Positions 9,125 through 18,168 of a stretch of DNA of 64,000 nucleotides are shown here, piece by piece. The notes beneath the pieces are model-generated. The model made no database searches. It saw only the letters and a program-made list of their open reading frames with translations, and had not been told where the DNA came from. The number at the start of each line of letters is the position of its first letter. Position 1 is the first letter of the stretch. The stretch is from Caldilineaceae bacterium. Lineage in GTDB: Bacteria > Chloroflexota > Anaerolineae > Caldilineales > Caldilineaceae. Both the position numbers and the translations under genes were made by a program. The stretch lies in assembly GCA_022821585.1 (NCBI GenBank), contig JAJEDI010000097.1, positions 1-64,000 of the forward strand, given 5' to 3'.

Positions 9125-9934
9125 GTGACTACCAAGCCCAGGATCTTCGCCCACCGCGGTGCCAGCACCGTCGCGCCGGAGAACACGCTCCCCGCTTTCG
9201 AAAAAGCACTCGAATTGGGCGCCGACGGCATCGAGCTTGATGCGCAGGCCACCGCCGACGACCGGCTGGTCGTCCTGCACGACTACAACCTCGAACGCAC
9301 AACCACAGGAACCGGCCCCCTCCGTACCCGCACACTGGCCCAACTCGCCGGTATCGACGCTGGCATCCGCTTTGACAGCGCCTTCTCCGGCACCCCGATT
9401 CCCACATTGGAGCAGGTTTTCGATCTCGTAGGCGACTGTTGCGTCGTCAATGTCGAGATCAAGAACTTGGATTGGAACGGAGGCCGCGAGCCCGAGCCGC
9501 TCGCCCGCCTGATCCAGCGGCGCCGGCTCCACGACCAGGTAATCGTCTCCAGCTTCAACCCCATCGCCCTCCGCAGGATGCGACAACTTGACCCCTCGAT
9601 CCCGCTCGGCCTCCTCTACTTTGACAGGCCGCCTCACAGTGCAAATGGGGAGAAGAGCCTTTTGCAGAAAGTCCGCAGCCTGCCGCTCAGGGATCTCCTT
9701 CTTTACCTGTGCCGCCCCTGGCTCAGCCGGGGCCTTGCTCCTGAAGCCCTCCACCCTTATTTCACTTCAATCGACGCTCAACTGGTCGCAAAAGCACGTA
9801 GCCGTGGCCAGCAAGTCAACGCCTGGACCGTCAACAGCGGGGCCGAAGCCCGCCGCCTTGCCGGCCTGGGCGTAGATGCCATCATCACCGATATTCCCGA
9901 CGCTATCAGCAAAGAGCTGTCGCAAGCCGCATAG
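9125..9934 (+). CDS. Glycerophosphodiester phosphodiesterase
   Basis: This enzyme hydrolyses glycerophosphodiesters (deacylated phospholipids) to glycerol-3-phosphate and an alcohol. The 269-residue product is a single GDPD TIM-barrel domain without a signal peptide, hence probably cytoplasmic. The catalytic and metal residues are visible: H10-R11 (HRG), E19 (PENT), E37 and D39 (IELD), H52 (LHD) and the NVEIK strand. The start is GTG with GGAG at 9117-9120. It is followed after only 28 bases by mevalonate kinase, so the two may share a transcript, though no metabolic link is evident. Confidence 0.93.
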   Translation: MTTKPRIFAHRGASTVAPENTLPAFEKALELGADGIELDAQATADDRLVVLHDYNLERTTTGTGPLRTRTLAQLAGIDAGIRFDSAFSGTPIPTLEQVFDLVGDCCVVNVEIKNLDWNGGREPEPLARLIQRRRLHDQVIVSSFNPIALRRMRQLDPSIPLGLLYFDRPPHSANGEKSLLQKVRSLPLRDLLLYLCRPWLSRGLAPEALHPYFTSIDAQLVAKARSRGQQVNAWTVNSGAEARRLAGLGVDAIITDIPDAISKELSQAA

Positions 9935-9962
9935 GCGCAGGGCACTCCCGTCGCCTGACCCC

Positions 9963-10910
9963 ATGACAACCACCACGGCAACCGCCCCGGGCAAAGTCAT
10001 ACTTTTCGGCGAGCACGCCGTCGTCTACGCGAGGCCCGCCATCGCCGTACCCGTGGCCAATGTCAAAGCAACAGCCACTCTCACGGACGCGCCCGTGGGT
10101 ACCGGCTGCACAATCGCAGCCCCCGATATAGGCGCTAACATCCGCCTTTCTTCTCATCGACAAGATCCACTGGCCCTCGCCGTCCGCCTCGCGATCGAAG
10201 AGACCGGCATCGAGGCCGAACCCGACTGGCAGCTTACCGTTCGTAGCGACATCCCCATCGCCGGCGGCATGGGCAGCGGCGCGGCCGTAAGCGCCGCCTT
10301 GGCAAAAGCCGTCTTTGCCCACAGTCGGTTTTCCGCCCAGCACAGGCACACCGCCGAGACGGTCAACCGCATCGTCTACGAAGTCGAGAAGCTGCACCAC
10401 GCCCATCCCAGCGGCATCGACAATACCGTCGTCGTCTACGCGCAGCCGGTCTGGTTTGTCCGCGGACAGCCCCCGCAGAGATTTTACATCAGCCGGCCCT
10501 TCCACCTCGTCATTGCCGACACTGGCATCGCCAGTTCCACAGCCGCAGTCGTCTCGGACGTGCGCCGCGCCTGGGAAAGAGATAGCCTGGTTTACGAAGA
10601 CATCTTCGATGGCATCGGCGAAATTGTCGCAGACGCCCGACAGGCCATCGTATCCGGGGATGTGGCCGCGCTGGGACCGCTGATGCGCGAGAATCAGCAT
10701 CTTTTACGTCAGTTGGACGTTAGCTCAGAGGAGCTTGAGAGGTTGATCGCAATCGCCGAAGATGCAGGCGCGTCGGGCGCCAAGCTCAGCGGTGCTGGCC
10801 GTGGCGGCAACCTCATATGTGTCGTGGAACCTGATTCTGTGGATGAAGTGCGGAAAGCGCTTCAGGCAGCAGGCGCCGCGGGCACTGTTGTGACGCAAGT
10901 GGGCTCATAG
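9963..10910 (+). CDS. mvk: Mevalonate kinase
   Basis: This GHMP-family kinase phosphorylates mevalonate in the mevalonate route to isoprenoids. The 315-residue product shows motif 1 APGKVILFGEHAVVY (8-22, Lys11), the phosphate-binding GGMGSGAAVS (101-110), Asp153 in SGIDN and the C-terminal KLSGAGRGG (274-282). An in-frame upstream ATG (9876) would overlap the phosphodiesterase gene and add non-conserved Arg-rich sequence; 9963 gives the normal family N-terminus. No other mevalonate-pathway gene lies in the window, so the rest of the pathway must be elsewhere. Mevalonate enzymes occur in several Chloroflexota, which fits the inferred host. Confidence 0.92.
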   Translation: MTTTTATAPGKVILFGEHAVVYARPAIAVPVANVKATATLTDAPVGTGCTIAAPDIGANIRLSSHRQDPLALAVRLAIEETGIEAEPDWQLTVRSDIPIAGGMGSGAAVSAALAKAVFAHSRFSAQHRHTAETVNRIVYEVEKLHHAHPSGIDNTVVVYAQPVWFVRGQPPQRFYISRPFHLVIADTGIASSTAAVVSDVRRAWERDSLVYEDIFDGIGEIVADARQAIVSGDVAALGPLMRENQHLLRQLDVSSEELERLIAIAEDAGASGAKLSGAGRGGNLICVVEPDSVDEVRKALQAAGAAGTVVTQVGS

Positions 10911-10921
10911 CCCTTTTCGCC

Positions 10922-12166
10922 TCAACCCTGCAGCCGCCAGCCATCCCGCAAGTAAGCCAGTCGACCGCCAACCACCGTGGCTGCCACCTGCGCTTCACCG
11001 TCCAGCAAGACCAGATCGGCGCGCGCCCCGGGTCGAATACGCCCTACCTCTTTGTCGATACCCATCGCCTGCGCTTGCGAAAGACTCGTGGCCGGCCACG
11101 CCTGTACCAGCGGCCAGCCCGTAGCCGCCATGAAATTCCGCAACGCCGCATCCAGTGTCAGGACCGAACCGGCCAGCGTTCCGTCCTCCAGCCTGCACGC
11201 ACCGTTCTGCACCATGACCGGCAGCCGGCCCATCTCATATCGCCCTTCCGGCATGCCCGCAGCCCGAATCGCGTCGCTGATCAGCAGCGTCCGCGCAGGC
11301 CCTTTGCAACGCCCAAGAATTCGCATAGCCGCCGGATGAACGTGAATCCCATCTGCGATTAGCTGCGCGTAGATTCTGTCGTCGCTCAGCGTTGCCCCCA
11401 GCGCGCCCGGTTGGCGGTGGTGCAGGCCGGTCATCGCATTGTAGGTGTGCGTGGCTTGCGAAACGCCGGCGTCAACTGCCGCCGTAGCCTCCTCGAATGT
11501 CGCCGCCGTGTGCCCCAGCACCACCCGCACCCCCGCCGCCGCAGCCATCGCAATCAGGGAATCGGCCCCCGCCACCTCCGGTGCCAGCGTGATCATGCGC
11601 ACCGGACCCGCAGCCAGAAGCGCCTCGAACTCCGCCGCCGAAGGAGGCCGGATTTGCGCCGGGTTCTGCGCCCCGGGGAACGCAGGGCTGAGATACGGTC
11701 CTTCCAGGTGAACGCCCAACACGCGTGCGCCGGCGGCCCTTCCCTCACCGTCTCCCGACTGCGATGATTCAACGTATCGGGCCGCGTTCTCGACCGCCGC
11801 CAGCGTAGCCGCATGTGAAGCCGTTACCGTCGTCGCGTAGAATCCGGTCACGCCGTGCCGCACCAGAAAGCGGCTCATTGTCTCCAGGCCCTCCGGCGTG
11901 GCGTCCATCACGTCCGCCCCGCCGCTCCCGTGAATATGAACGTCGATGAAACCAGGCAGAAGCGTGCAACCGCTTCCGTCCACAAACGGCCCTTCCAAAC
12001 CTGTCCCTTCATTCTGCCAGCCGCCAATCTCGCCGTCCCGGAAAGTGAGTGAGAATGCCTGGCCGGGCGGAGCCGCCGCAACGCCGAAGACGGTTCGCCC
12101 GGTCAGTCCGGCGATGCCGCCTATCAGGGGTGACTCCTCCTCCCGCCGACCATCCCCATTGCTCAA
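10922..12166 (-). CDS. nagA: N-acetylglucosamine-6-phosphate deacetylase
   Basis: This amidohydrolase converts GlcNAc-6-phosphate to glucosamine-6-phosphate and acetate in amino-sugar and cell-wall recycling. The 414-residue protein has H77 and H79 (DVHIHG), the metal-binding E155 (HLEGPY), H219 (LGHT), H240 (THTYNAM) and catalytic D298 (ISDAI), so the active site is intact. It starts with TTG; the complement of 12167-12177 gives AGGAGGGCAGC just upstream, a strong ribosome-binding site. It is the last gene of a minus-strand group with glgB (30-base gap) and the glycosyltransferase, and converges with mevalonate kinase (11-base gap, no terminator seen). No nagB is nearby. Confidence 0.94.
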   Translation of the reverse strand: MSNGDGRREEESPLIGGIAGLTGRTVFGVAAAPPGQAFSLTFRDGEIGGWQNEGTGLEGPFVDGSGCTLLPGFIDVHIHGSGGADVMDATPEGLETMSRFLVRHGVTGFYATTVTASHAATLAAVENAARYVESSQSGDGEGRAAGARVLGVHLEGPYLSPAFPGAQNPAQIRPPSAAEFEALLAAGPVRMITLAPEVAGADSLIAMAAAAGVRVVLGHTAATFEEATAAVDAGVSQATHTYNAMTGLHHRQPGALGATLSDDRIYAQLIADGIHVHPAAMRILGRCKGPARTLLISDAIRAAGMPEGRYEMGRLPVMVQNGACRLEDGTLAGSVLTLDAALRNFMAATGWPLVQAWPATSLSQAQAMGIDKEVGRIRPGARADLVLLDGEAQVAATVVGGRLAYLRDGWRLQG

Positions 12167-12196
12167 GCTGCCCTCCTCGCCCTGCTCCTTACGGCC

Positions 12197-14134
12197 TCAG
12201 GCTGCGTCCACCTTCCAATACAGCACGCCCAACGGCGGCAACTCCATCAACGCCGACCACGACGCGCTCTGCCACGAAATCTCCTCGGCCTCAAGCGGAA
12301 GTGGGTTGTCCACACCGCTGCCGCCGTAAATCTCCCAGTCGCTGTTCAGTATCTGGTGGTACTGCCCCGGACCGGGCAGGCCCACACGGTACCCGTGCCG
12401 CGGGACCGGCGTGAAATTGCATACCACCACGATGCAGCTGTCACCCTTAGCGTCGCGGCGTACGAAGCTGGTTATCGAATGGTCCACGTCCTGGTAATCG
12501 ATCCACTGAAAACCGCCTAGACTGGCGTCCGACTGATGCAACGCCCTCTCATGGCCATAAAGCCGGTTGCTGTCCCGCACAAAACGCTGCAGACTGCGAT
12601 GTTCCTCGAGTTCAAGCAGATGCCAGTCTAGACTGTAGACCTCTGTCCACTCCCGCCACTGTCCGAACTCTCCCCCCATGAAGAGCAGCTTCTTGCCCGG
12701 ATGGGCATTCATGAAGCCGTACAAAAGGCGCAAATGCGCAAACTTTTGCCACCTGTCGCCTGGCATCTTGTCAAGCATCGACCCCTTCAGATGGACCACC
12801 TCGTCATGGCTCAAAGGCAGGATGAAATTCTCGCTGAAAGCGTAACTCAGGCTGTATGTGATGAGCTGATAATTATAGCGTCGGAACAGCGGGTCCATCT
12901 CAAAGAAATTCAGCGTGTCGTGCATCCACCCCATATTCCACTTGTAATCGAACCCCAGGCCCCCCGTATACGTTGGACGCGACACCATCGGCCAGATGCT
13001 GCTCTCCTCCGCAATCGTCAGTACGCCCGGCACACGTTCATGCAGTACCTCGTTCGTCTTTCGCAGTAGCGATATCGCATCCAGGTTTTCGTGCCCGCCA
13101 TGCTGATTGGGAATCCATTCCGCCCCCTCCCGGCTGTAATCCAGGTACAACATCGAGGCAACCGCATCCACCCGCAGCCCGTCGATGTGGTACTCCTCCG
13201 CCCAGAAGAGGGCGCTGGCCACGAGAAAATTACGCACCTCGTTGCGCCCGTAATCGAAAATCTTCGTGCCCCAGTCAGGATGGTCGCCGCGTCGGGGGTC
13301 TTCGTACTCGTACAGCGCCGCGCCGTCAAAATAGGCCAGCCCGTGGGCGTCCTTAGGGAAATGGGCGGGCACCCAGTCCAGAATCACGCCGATTTCGTTC
13401 TGATGACAGTAGTCAACGAAATACTTGAAATCGTCAGGCGTCCCGAAGCGGCAGGTCGGCGCAAAATACCCGGTGCTCTGGTATCCCCAAGAACCCTCAA
13501 ATGGGTGCTCGGTAACCGGTAGAAGCTCCACATGGGTGTAGCCCATCTCCTTCACATAGTCCACCAGCTGGTGGGCCAGTTGCCGGTATCCAAGTACTCG
13601 ATTGTCTTCGGGGTTTCGCCGCCAGCTGCTGAGATGAACTTCGTAGATGTTCAGGGGCTGGTCTAGCGCCTGCCTGCCGGCGCGACTTGCGACCCACTCA
13701 CCGTCTCCCCACGGATAGCTGTCCATGGGCCAGATTCGGGAAGCGGTACCGGGCGGATATTCCGCAAAAAAGCCATACGGGTCCGACTTGTCGATCCGAA
13801 AATCAACCAGCGGAAGTTGAATGGAATACTTGTATTCGCTGCCTGGCTCCAGTTTGGCACTGGGCGTGTCGCCTGTCGCCGGCACGTCCGCAGAAGGGAC
13901 GAATAGCTCCCAAATCCCTTCCCGGTGGGCCTCCATCGGGTGGGCATGCGGCGCCCATCCGTTGAAGGCCCCAATGACACTCACGTCCTGAGCATTTGGT
14001 GCCCAGACCGCGAACTGCACACCGTGAACGCCCCCGACCGTGCGAAAGTGGGCGCCAAACTTGCGGTAGCAATAGAGAAAGTTCCCCTCACCGAACAGGT
14101 AGGCTTCGCCATCCGTAAACCACGACCCGATCAA
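12197..14134 (-). CDS. glgB: 1,4-alpha-glucan (glycogen) branching enzyme
   Basis: This enzyme introduces alpha-1,6 branches into glycogen. The 645-residue protein begins with a carbohydrate-binding module 48 ([20 protein letters not shown] at 41-60), then the GH13 barrel with [11 protein letters not shown] (209-219), nucleophile D323 (DGLRVDAV), acid/base E376 (TIAEES) and D444 (LSHDEV), then a C-terminal beta domain. Length and residues match short-N-terminus GlgB enzymes. The start is TTG, nine bases after AAGGA, with an in-frame stop just upstream, so no earlier start exists. The preceding gene on this strand is a glycogen-synthase-like transferase, suggesting a glycogen locus; glgC and a canonical glgA are absent from the window. 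Confidence 0.95.
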   Translation of the reverse strand: MIGSWFTDGEAYLFGEGNFLYCYRKFGAHFRTVGGVHGVQFAVWAPNAQDVSVIGAFNGWAPHAHPMEAHREGIWELFVPSADVPATGDTPSAKLEPGSEYKYSIQLPLVDFRIDKSDPYGFFAEYPPGTASRIWPMDSYPWGDGEWVASRAGRQALDQPLNIYEVHLSSWRRNPEDNRVLGYRQLAHQLVDYVKEMGYTHVELLPVTEHPFEGSWGYQSTGYFAPTCRFGTPDDFKYFVDYCHQNEIGVILDWVPAHFPKDAHGLAYFDGAALYEYEDPRRGDHPDWGTKIFDYGRNEVRNFLVASALFWAEEYHIDGLRVDAVASMLYLDYSREGAEWIPNQHGGHENLDAISLLRKTNEVLHERVPGVLTIAEESSIWPMVSRPTYTGGLGFDYKWNMGWMHDTLNFFEMDPLFRRYNYQLITYSLSYAFSENFILPLSHDEVVHLKGSMLDKMPGDRWQKFAHLRLLYGFMNAHPGKKLLFMGGEFGQWREWTEVYSLDWHLLELEEHRSLQRFVRDSNRLYGHERALHQSDASLGGFQWIDYQDVDHSITSFVRRDAKGDSCIVVVCNFTPVPRHGYRVGLPGPGQYHQILNSDWEIYGGSGVDNPLPLEAEEISWQSASWSALMELPPLGVLYWKVDAA

Positions 14135-14272
14135 TAGATTGCGTCCTTCTCTCCTCGATTAACGGTTTACAGTCTTCGCAGGGCCCCGATCCTGTCTGGA
14201 CGTCCTCAAAGGCTGAATGCGACGCGCACTTCCCCGCGTTCACATCCAGTTCTCATGCCGGGAAGGTCGGCT

Positions 14273-16153
14273 CTACGCCTTACAGATCCTTGCCAGGCTC
14301 GGCAGAAAACTGGATTCGACCACCGACTCCCAGCTCATGCTGCCCGCCAGGGCGCTGCCTACCCGCAGCAGGTCTGCCATCTGCGCCTGGCTGCTGGGCA
14401 GGCGATCGAAAATCTGTCCGGCGCTGACTCTCGAACTGCGCGCTTCGATCTGCCCCCGGGCCGCCCCGTCGATATCCAGGGCATCCCGTGGCGTCCCGGG
14501 CATCTGCTCTTCAGGCAAACCTATGTAATCGGCAACCACCAGCGGGAAACTCTTATCGGCAAATGCCTTCCCAAGCGACCCGCCGCCCGGCAGAACGACT
14601 CGACTCTCGTCGCCGTCGCCCCGCGTTCCTGCCGGCAATTCACCTTGCTTGTAAAGCGCATCCGCCGCCTGCTGCACGCAGCCGATCAATCCGCACACGC
14701 TGCTCACGCACGACAGCGCGCCGTACTGGATAGACTCGATCTGTGAAATCCCGAAAGGCTCATAGATGCTCTGCCCGAACTCCAGGTCGCTGCCTCGGCG
14801 GATGTCGCTGAACGTCATATCAGCCGGCATCCGCATGCCGCATTGGTCCTGGCTCCAACCAAATTGGTTCACAAAAACGATCTTGCTGTTGCTGGCCGAA
14901 TGGTTGAACGGCTCGACGTCATCAAAGAAAAACGGCGCCTCATCGCCAACCAGGTCGCCGTTGTCGCCCCTGTGACCCACGGGCCACCCGTATGAACTCT
15001 CCCAGCCCCCAATCAGTTCCGGCTGGCGGCCCCCCGGCTCACTGGTTGCAAGCACAAACAACGTTGCCGTCTTCCCTGCAGACGCCAGCAGCCTGTCCAG
15101 GTGGTCCATCACCCGCACGTCTCGCCACAGCGCCTTGGAAAGCACCATCCGCGCCACGTGCGTGAAAACGTAGTCCGGTTTGAACCCGAGTAGCGTACTA
15201 CTATACTCCTGCAGCCGTCGCTTGGAGTCCAGGTGGTCGCCAACCTCGATCTCCTCGGACCGGATGCCGTTGAAGACCAGATCGATCCTGCAATTGGCGA
15301 AAGGGCCGCCCATAAACCGCAGCTCCTCACGCACAGAGCTGCTGACGGCAAAGATCGCGTCGCAATGAATCGCCTGGCGAACGATGGCGTGCTTGAAGTA
15401 CGAGGTCTGCTCGCCAAACACCGTATCCAGAGGCAAATGCGATTCGCGAGCCCGCAGCAGCGCGTTGTAAAATCGCGTATCGTGGCCCCCGTGGCTCTCC
15501 ACCAGCAACCGTGCCGTCGCCACCTCGTGCGCATAAAAGACAGTGCGCCACTGCTCCGGCTCATTCAACTGCGCTGCAAAAGCAACCGGCATGCCCAGCC
15601 ACTCGTGCGCGATAATCACCCGCTCGTGCGCGGCCAGCCCATCGTCTACCCCTAGCGCCTTCAGCCCGGCAAAAAGCGGCTGCGCGATCGACATGTACAG
15701 GTTGTACTCGAAATCATAATTGTAGCGGAAGCTCTCGACGCCGTAGTTTTCCCACACAAAGTAGCTGAATCTCTCCACATGACCCACATGCGGATTGCTG
15801 GCGTCGACCAGCAAAATCTCATGCTCCGCATCCCCGAAACGCCGCCGCCCGTACAGCAGGGCCACGTGAAAAGTCTGCTCGACCGTCCGCAATGCCTGCT
15901 GGACCGGCTCGCTGACATCGTAAAGGTTCCCGTGCATGCTGCTGTAGTGGATCTGCACCTCACTGCCAGCGTCCGTCAGCCGCGCCATCTGCACCGGATC
16001 CCAGCCAAACATCGGCCCCACCAGAATCGTCCGCCCGACCTGCCTGTTGTATGCCTTCGCGCTCAGAATCCCGTCCAGAACCGACCCAATGCCGCCGACC
16101 TTCGCACCGGCTTCATGGGTGGCGTGGATAACGAGCGGAACAAATTTCGACAC
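14273..16153 (-). CDS. Glycogen-synthase-like glycosyltransferase
   Basis: This is a large GT-B-fold glycosyltransferase (626 residues). The N-terminal KVGGIG block lies near 18-23 (sugar-nucleotide binding in GT3/GT5 synthases); AHEWLG and YAHEVATA follow mid-protein; the C-terminal YEPFGISQIES carries the E-x7-E retaining-transferase motif. It probably elongates an alpha-glucan together with the adjacent branching enzyme, but is not a textbook GlgA and could use another acceptor. I start it at GTG (16153) because GGAG sits six bases upstream; a TTG at 16165 is in frame but lacks a site. Its promoter may be the extended -10 at 16186-16194. Confidence 0.87.
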   Translation of the reverse strand: MSKFVPLVIHATHEAGAKVGGIGSVLDGILSAKAYNRQVGRTILVGPMFGWDPVQMARLTDAGSEVQIHYSSMHGNLYDVSEPVQQALRTVEQTFHVALLYGRRRFGDAEHEILLVDASNPHVGHVERFSYFVWENYGVESFRYNYDFEYNLYMSIAQPLFAGLKALGVDDGLAAHERVIIAHEWLGMPVAFAAQLNEPEQWRTVFYAHEVATARLLVESHGGHDTRFYNALLRARESHLPLDTVFGEQTSYFKHAIVRQAIHCDAIFAVSSSVREELRFMGGPFANCRIDLVFNGIRSEEIEVGDHLDSKRRLQEYSSTLLGFKPDYVFTHVARMVLSKALWRDVRVMDHLDRLLASAGKTATLFVLATSEPGGRQPELIGGWESSYGWPVGHRGDNGDLVGDEAPFFFDDVEPFNHSASNSKIVFVNQFGWSQDQCGMRMPADMTFSDIRRGSDLEFGQSIYEPFGISQIESIQYGALSCVSSVCGLIGCVQQAADALYKQGELPAGTRGDGDESRVVLPGGGSLGKAFADKSFPLVVADYIGLPEEQMPGTPRDALDIDGAARGQIEARSSRVSAGQIFDRLPSSQAQMADLLRVGSALAGSMSWESVVESSFLPSLARICKA

Positions 16154-16185
16154 AGGACTCTCCAATCTCGACCGTTTTCCGCCCC

Positions 16186-16194
16186 ATCATAGCA
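16186..16194 (-). promoter_or_regulatory. Extended -10 promoter for glycosyltransferase/glgB/nagA group
   Basis: Read on the minus strand the site is TGC-TATGAT, a TGn-extended -10. No good -35 is seen at the usual spacing. Transcription would start near 16179, about 25 bases before the GTG at 16153. Confidence 0.4.
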
Positions 16195-16345
16195 CACAGA
16201 ATCCACTGCCTGCGAATACCCTCCCCCCACCCCGCCCCTCTCCCCGCACCCGCCTTCTCTCCTTCCTCTCTCCTCTCCCCCACCAACGTGCCCATCCAAC
16301 AGTGCTTACCCTCCCTTGCCCCGCCTCTACCCACTGACCACTAAC
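16195..16345. other. Divergent intergenic region with homopyrimidine tract
   Basis: Between the divergent glycosyltransferase and phosphatidyltransferase genes, bases ~16217-16284 are almost entirely C and T on the + strand. Short copies of 'ccactga' and 'aaccactgcagtt' follow (16331-16355); the second recurs at 21466-21478. No gene is seen. Confidence 0.55.
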
Positions 16346-16429
16346 CACTGCAGTTCACATTGAGCAAAGCACCATTCTGTGCTAAGGTGGCGACCGGGTC
16401 CCCACCCCAAAGTCGCAATAGGACAACCG

Positions 16430-17587
16430 ATGGCAGAGCAAAACGTTGCACACCTGCAGCGGCAGAGCCGCCGCCTCACGCTGATATGCAGTCTGACCCT
16501 CGTGGTCGGCGCGATTCTGCTGCGTCTGGGCGCGCTCAACCCCGACTTCAGCGCCCGCCGCTGGCTCATGATCTCAGCCCTCACAGTAGCCGGCGTCTTC
16601 TGGTTTCTGCGACGCGTACTCCATCAAAACCATCCCGCAGGCCGCGAGGAGCTCTTTCCCGATTTGGGCCCGGCCAACGTACTCACCATCTATCGCGGAC
16701 TCGCCTACGCCTGGATGGCCGGTTTCCTCCTCCTGCCAAGACCCGGCGGCCTGCTGGACTGGCTCCCGGCCCTGCTTTACATCGGGGCGAGCGTAGCCGA
16801 TGTATTCGACGGCTACCTGGCCCGCAGATCTAACAGAGTGACCCGCCTTGGCGAGACCCTGGACATGGAATTCGACGGCTTCGGCGTCCTCGTCGCCTCT
16901 GCCCTGGCCGTCCAATATGGACAGCTGCCTCTCGTCTTCCTGCTCGTGGCCTTTGCCCGTCCGCTCTTCGTCTGGGGTATGCTGTGGCGAACCCGGCAGG
17001 GCCTTCCCAACCACCCCATGACCGACAGCGACCAGCGCCGCATCATCGCTGGTCTGCTGATGATCTTTCTCTCTACCGTCCTCTGGCCCATCTTCGAACC
17101 CCCCGTTACCTACGCCGTCGGCGCCGTCTTCGGAGGCGCAGTGGCGCTCAGCTTTCTGCGCGACTGGCTGGTTACCGTCGGCTGGCTGCGGCCGGATCAT
17201 CCCGCATACATCCACTGGCGTGACCGCCTCAAACTCTGGGCCTTTGTCTGGGTCCCCGTACTCCTTAGGATCGCGATCGCCCTTCTCGTCGCCCTGGTTG
17301 TCTCGAGCCTCCTCGCTTCAGGCACCGCCCTGCCCGCGTCGCTGAGCTGGCCCGTCGCTGCCGTCGCCGCCGCCGCCGGTCTGACCGCCCTCTTCGGCAT
17401 TGGCGCCAGGACGTCGGCCGGCTTTGTCAACGCCGCCGCCTACCTTCACTTCATCTTCGGCGGCCAGTCCTGGGTGGGTTTGACGCTGCTCTTCCTCGCC
17501 TCTCTGCTGCTCGTTCTCGGTAGCGGCTACTTCACGCTCTGGATCCCTGAGGAACGCTGGCTCCGGGTGGGAGCGGCCGGCTCCTGA
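16430..17587 (+). CDS. CDP-alcohol phosphatidyltransferase family membrane protein
   Basis: This integral membrane enzyme transfers a phosphoalcohol from a CDP-alcohol in phospholipid or related synthesis. The 385-residue product carries the complete family motif D-G-x2-A-R-x8-G-x3-D-x3-D: D127, G128, A131, R132, G141, D145 and D149. It is roughly twice the length of simple family members: two membrane segments precede the catalytic domain and several more follow up to 380, an extra hydrophobic module of unknown use. The ATG start at 16430 follows AGGA (16420-16423); an upstream in-frame GTG at 16379 lacks support. The acceptor alcohol is not deducible. Confidence 0.9.
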   Translation: MAEQNVAHLQRQSRRLTLICSLTLVVGAILLRLGALNPDFSARRWLMISALTVAGVFWFLRRVLHQNHPAGREELFPDLGPANVLTIYRGLAYAWMAGFLLLPRPGGLLDWLPALLYIGASVADVFDGYLARRSNRVTRLGETLDMEFDGFGVLVASALAVQYGQLPLVFLLVAFARPLFVWGMLWRTRQGLPNHPMTDSDQRRIIAGLLMIFLSTVLWPIFEPPVTYAVGAVFGGAVALSFLRDWLVTVGWLRPDHPAYIHWRDRLKLWAFVWVPVLLRIAIALLVALVVSSLLASGTALPASLSWPVAAVAAAAGLTALFGIGARTSAGFVNAAAYLHFIFGGQSWVGLTLLFLASLLLVLGSGYFTLWIPEERWLRVGAAGS

Positions 17588-17733
17588 GTGCTTCTGAGCC
17601 GCGCCTTCGTCAGCGGCTCTCTGGGCAAAGGAGCAACGCCCCCTTCCCGGATCAGAGTCTTTGATAGCCCTCTCTTCCTCTCCAAATTGGGAGCTCCATC
17701 CCCGATTCAGTCCCTACATGACTCAAAAAATGG

Positions 17734-17762
17734 CATTGTGATAAACGCAAGTTTATGCAATG
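17734..17762 (+). promoter_or_regulatory. Imperfect hairpin/operator-like palindrome
   Basis: CATTG-tg-ATAAAC-gcaa-GTTTAT-g-CATTG-complement forms an 11-bp interrupted stem with a GCAA loop: 17734-17738 pairs with 17758-17762 and 17741-17746 with 17751-17756. It lies 70 bases before the small membrane gene at 17832 in a locally A/T-rich stretch. It could be an operator or an RNA hairpin; no partner is known. Confidence 0.45.
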
Positions 17763-17831
17763 ATAGTGGCAGTTCGGCCCCCCTACGCCGCGGAACGCTG
17801 TTTCTGGACTTTACAAAGGAGATAAAAGATC

Positions 17832-18164
17832 ATGCTGGATCTGAGCTCTTTGAGTCCACAGGCGAAACGCATAGTCGGCCTCGCCCTGCTGACCGGTCTG
17901 ATCCACCTGTTCGTCGGCTTCCAGAGTCAGTTTGTCCTCGTTTTGAACGGGCTTGGCTTCATCGCGCTGGCCATAGGTCTCTATCTGCTCCCTCAGCTGG
18001 CAAATTGGAGCAACCACATCCGCTGGGTTTTGATCGTCTACACCGCGGTAACGATTGTCGGTTACTTTGCCATCTTCCCTCAGCCTCTCGAATATGGACT
18101 GGGTTTGGTGACCAAGGCCGTCGAAGTCATCTTGATCGTGCTCCTCTTCATTCCATCGAGGTAA
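17832..18164 (+). CDS. Small four-helix membrane protein (110 aa)
   Basis: I do not recognise a named family. The 110-residue product is almost all hydrophobic, with four predicted membrane spans at about 13-30, 33-53, 60-80 and 88-107 and very short loops. AAAGGAG at 17815-17821 gives a strong ribosome-binding site for the ATG. It ends only four bases before the PLP-enzyme gene at 18169, so the two are very likely co-transcribed. The membrane topology is seen; the function is unknown. Confidence 0.85.
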   Translation: MLDLSSLSPQAKRIVGLALLTGLIHLFVGFQSQFVLVLNGLGFIALAIGLYLLPQLANWSNHIRWVLIVYTAVTIVGYFAIFPQPLEYGLGLVTKAVEVILIVLLFIPSR

Positions 18165-18168
18165 CACC

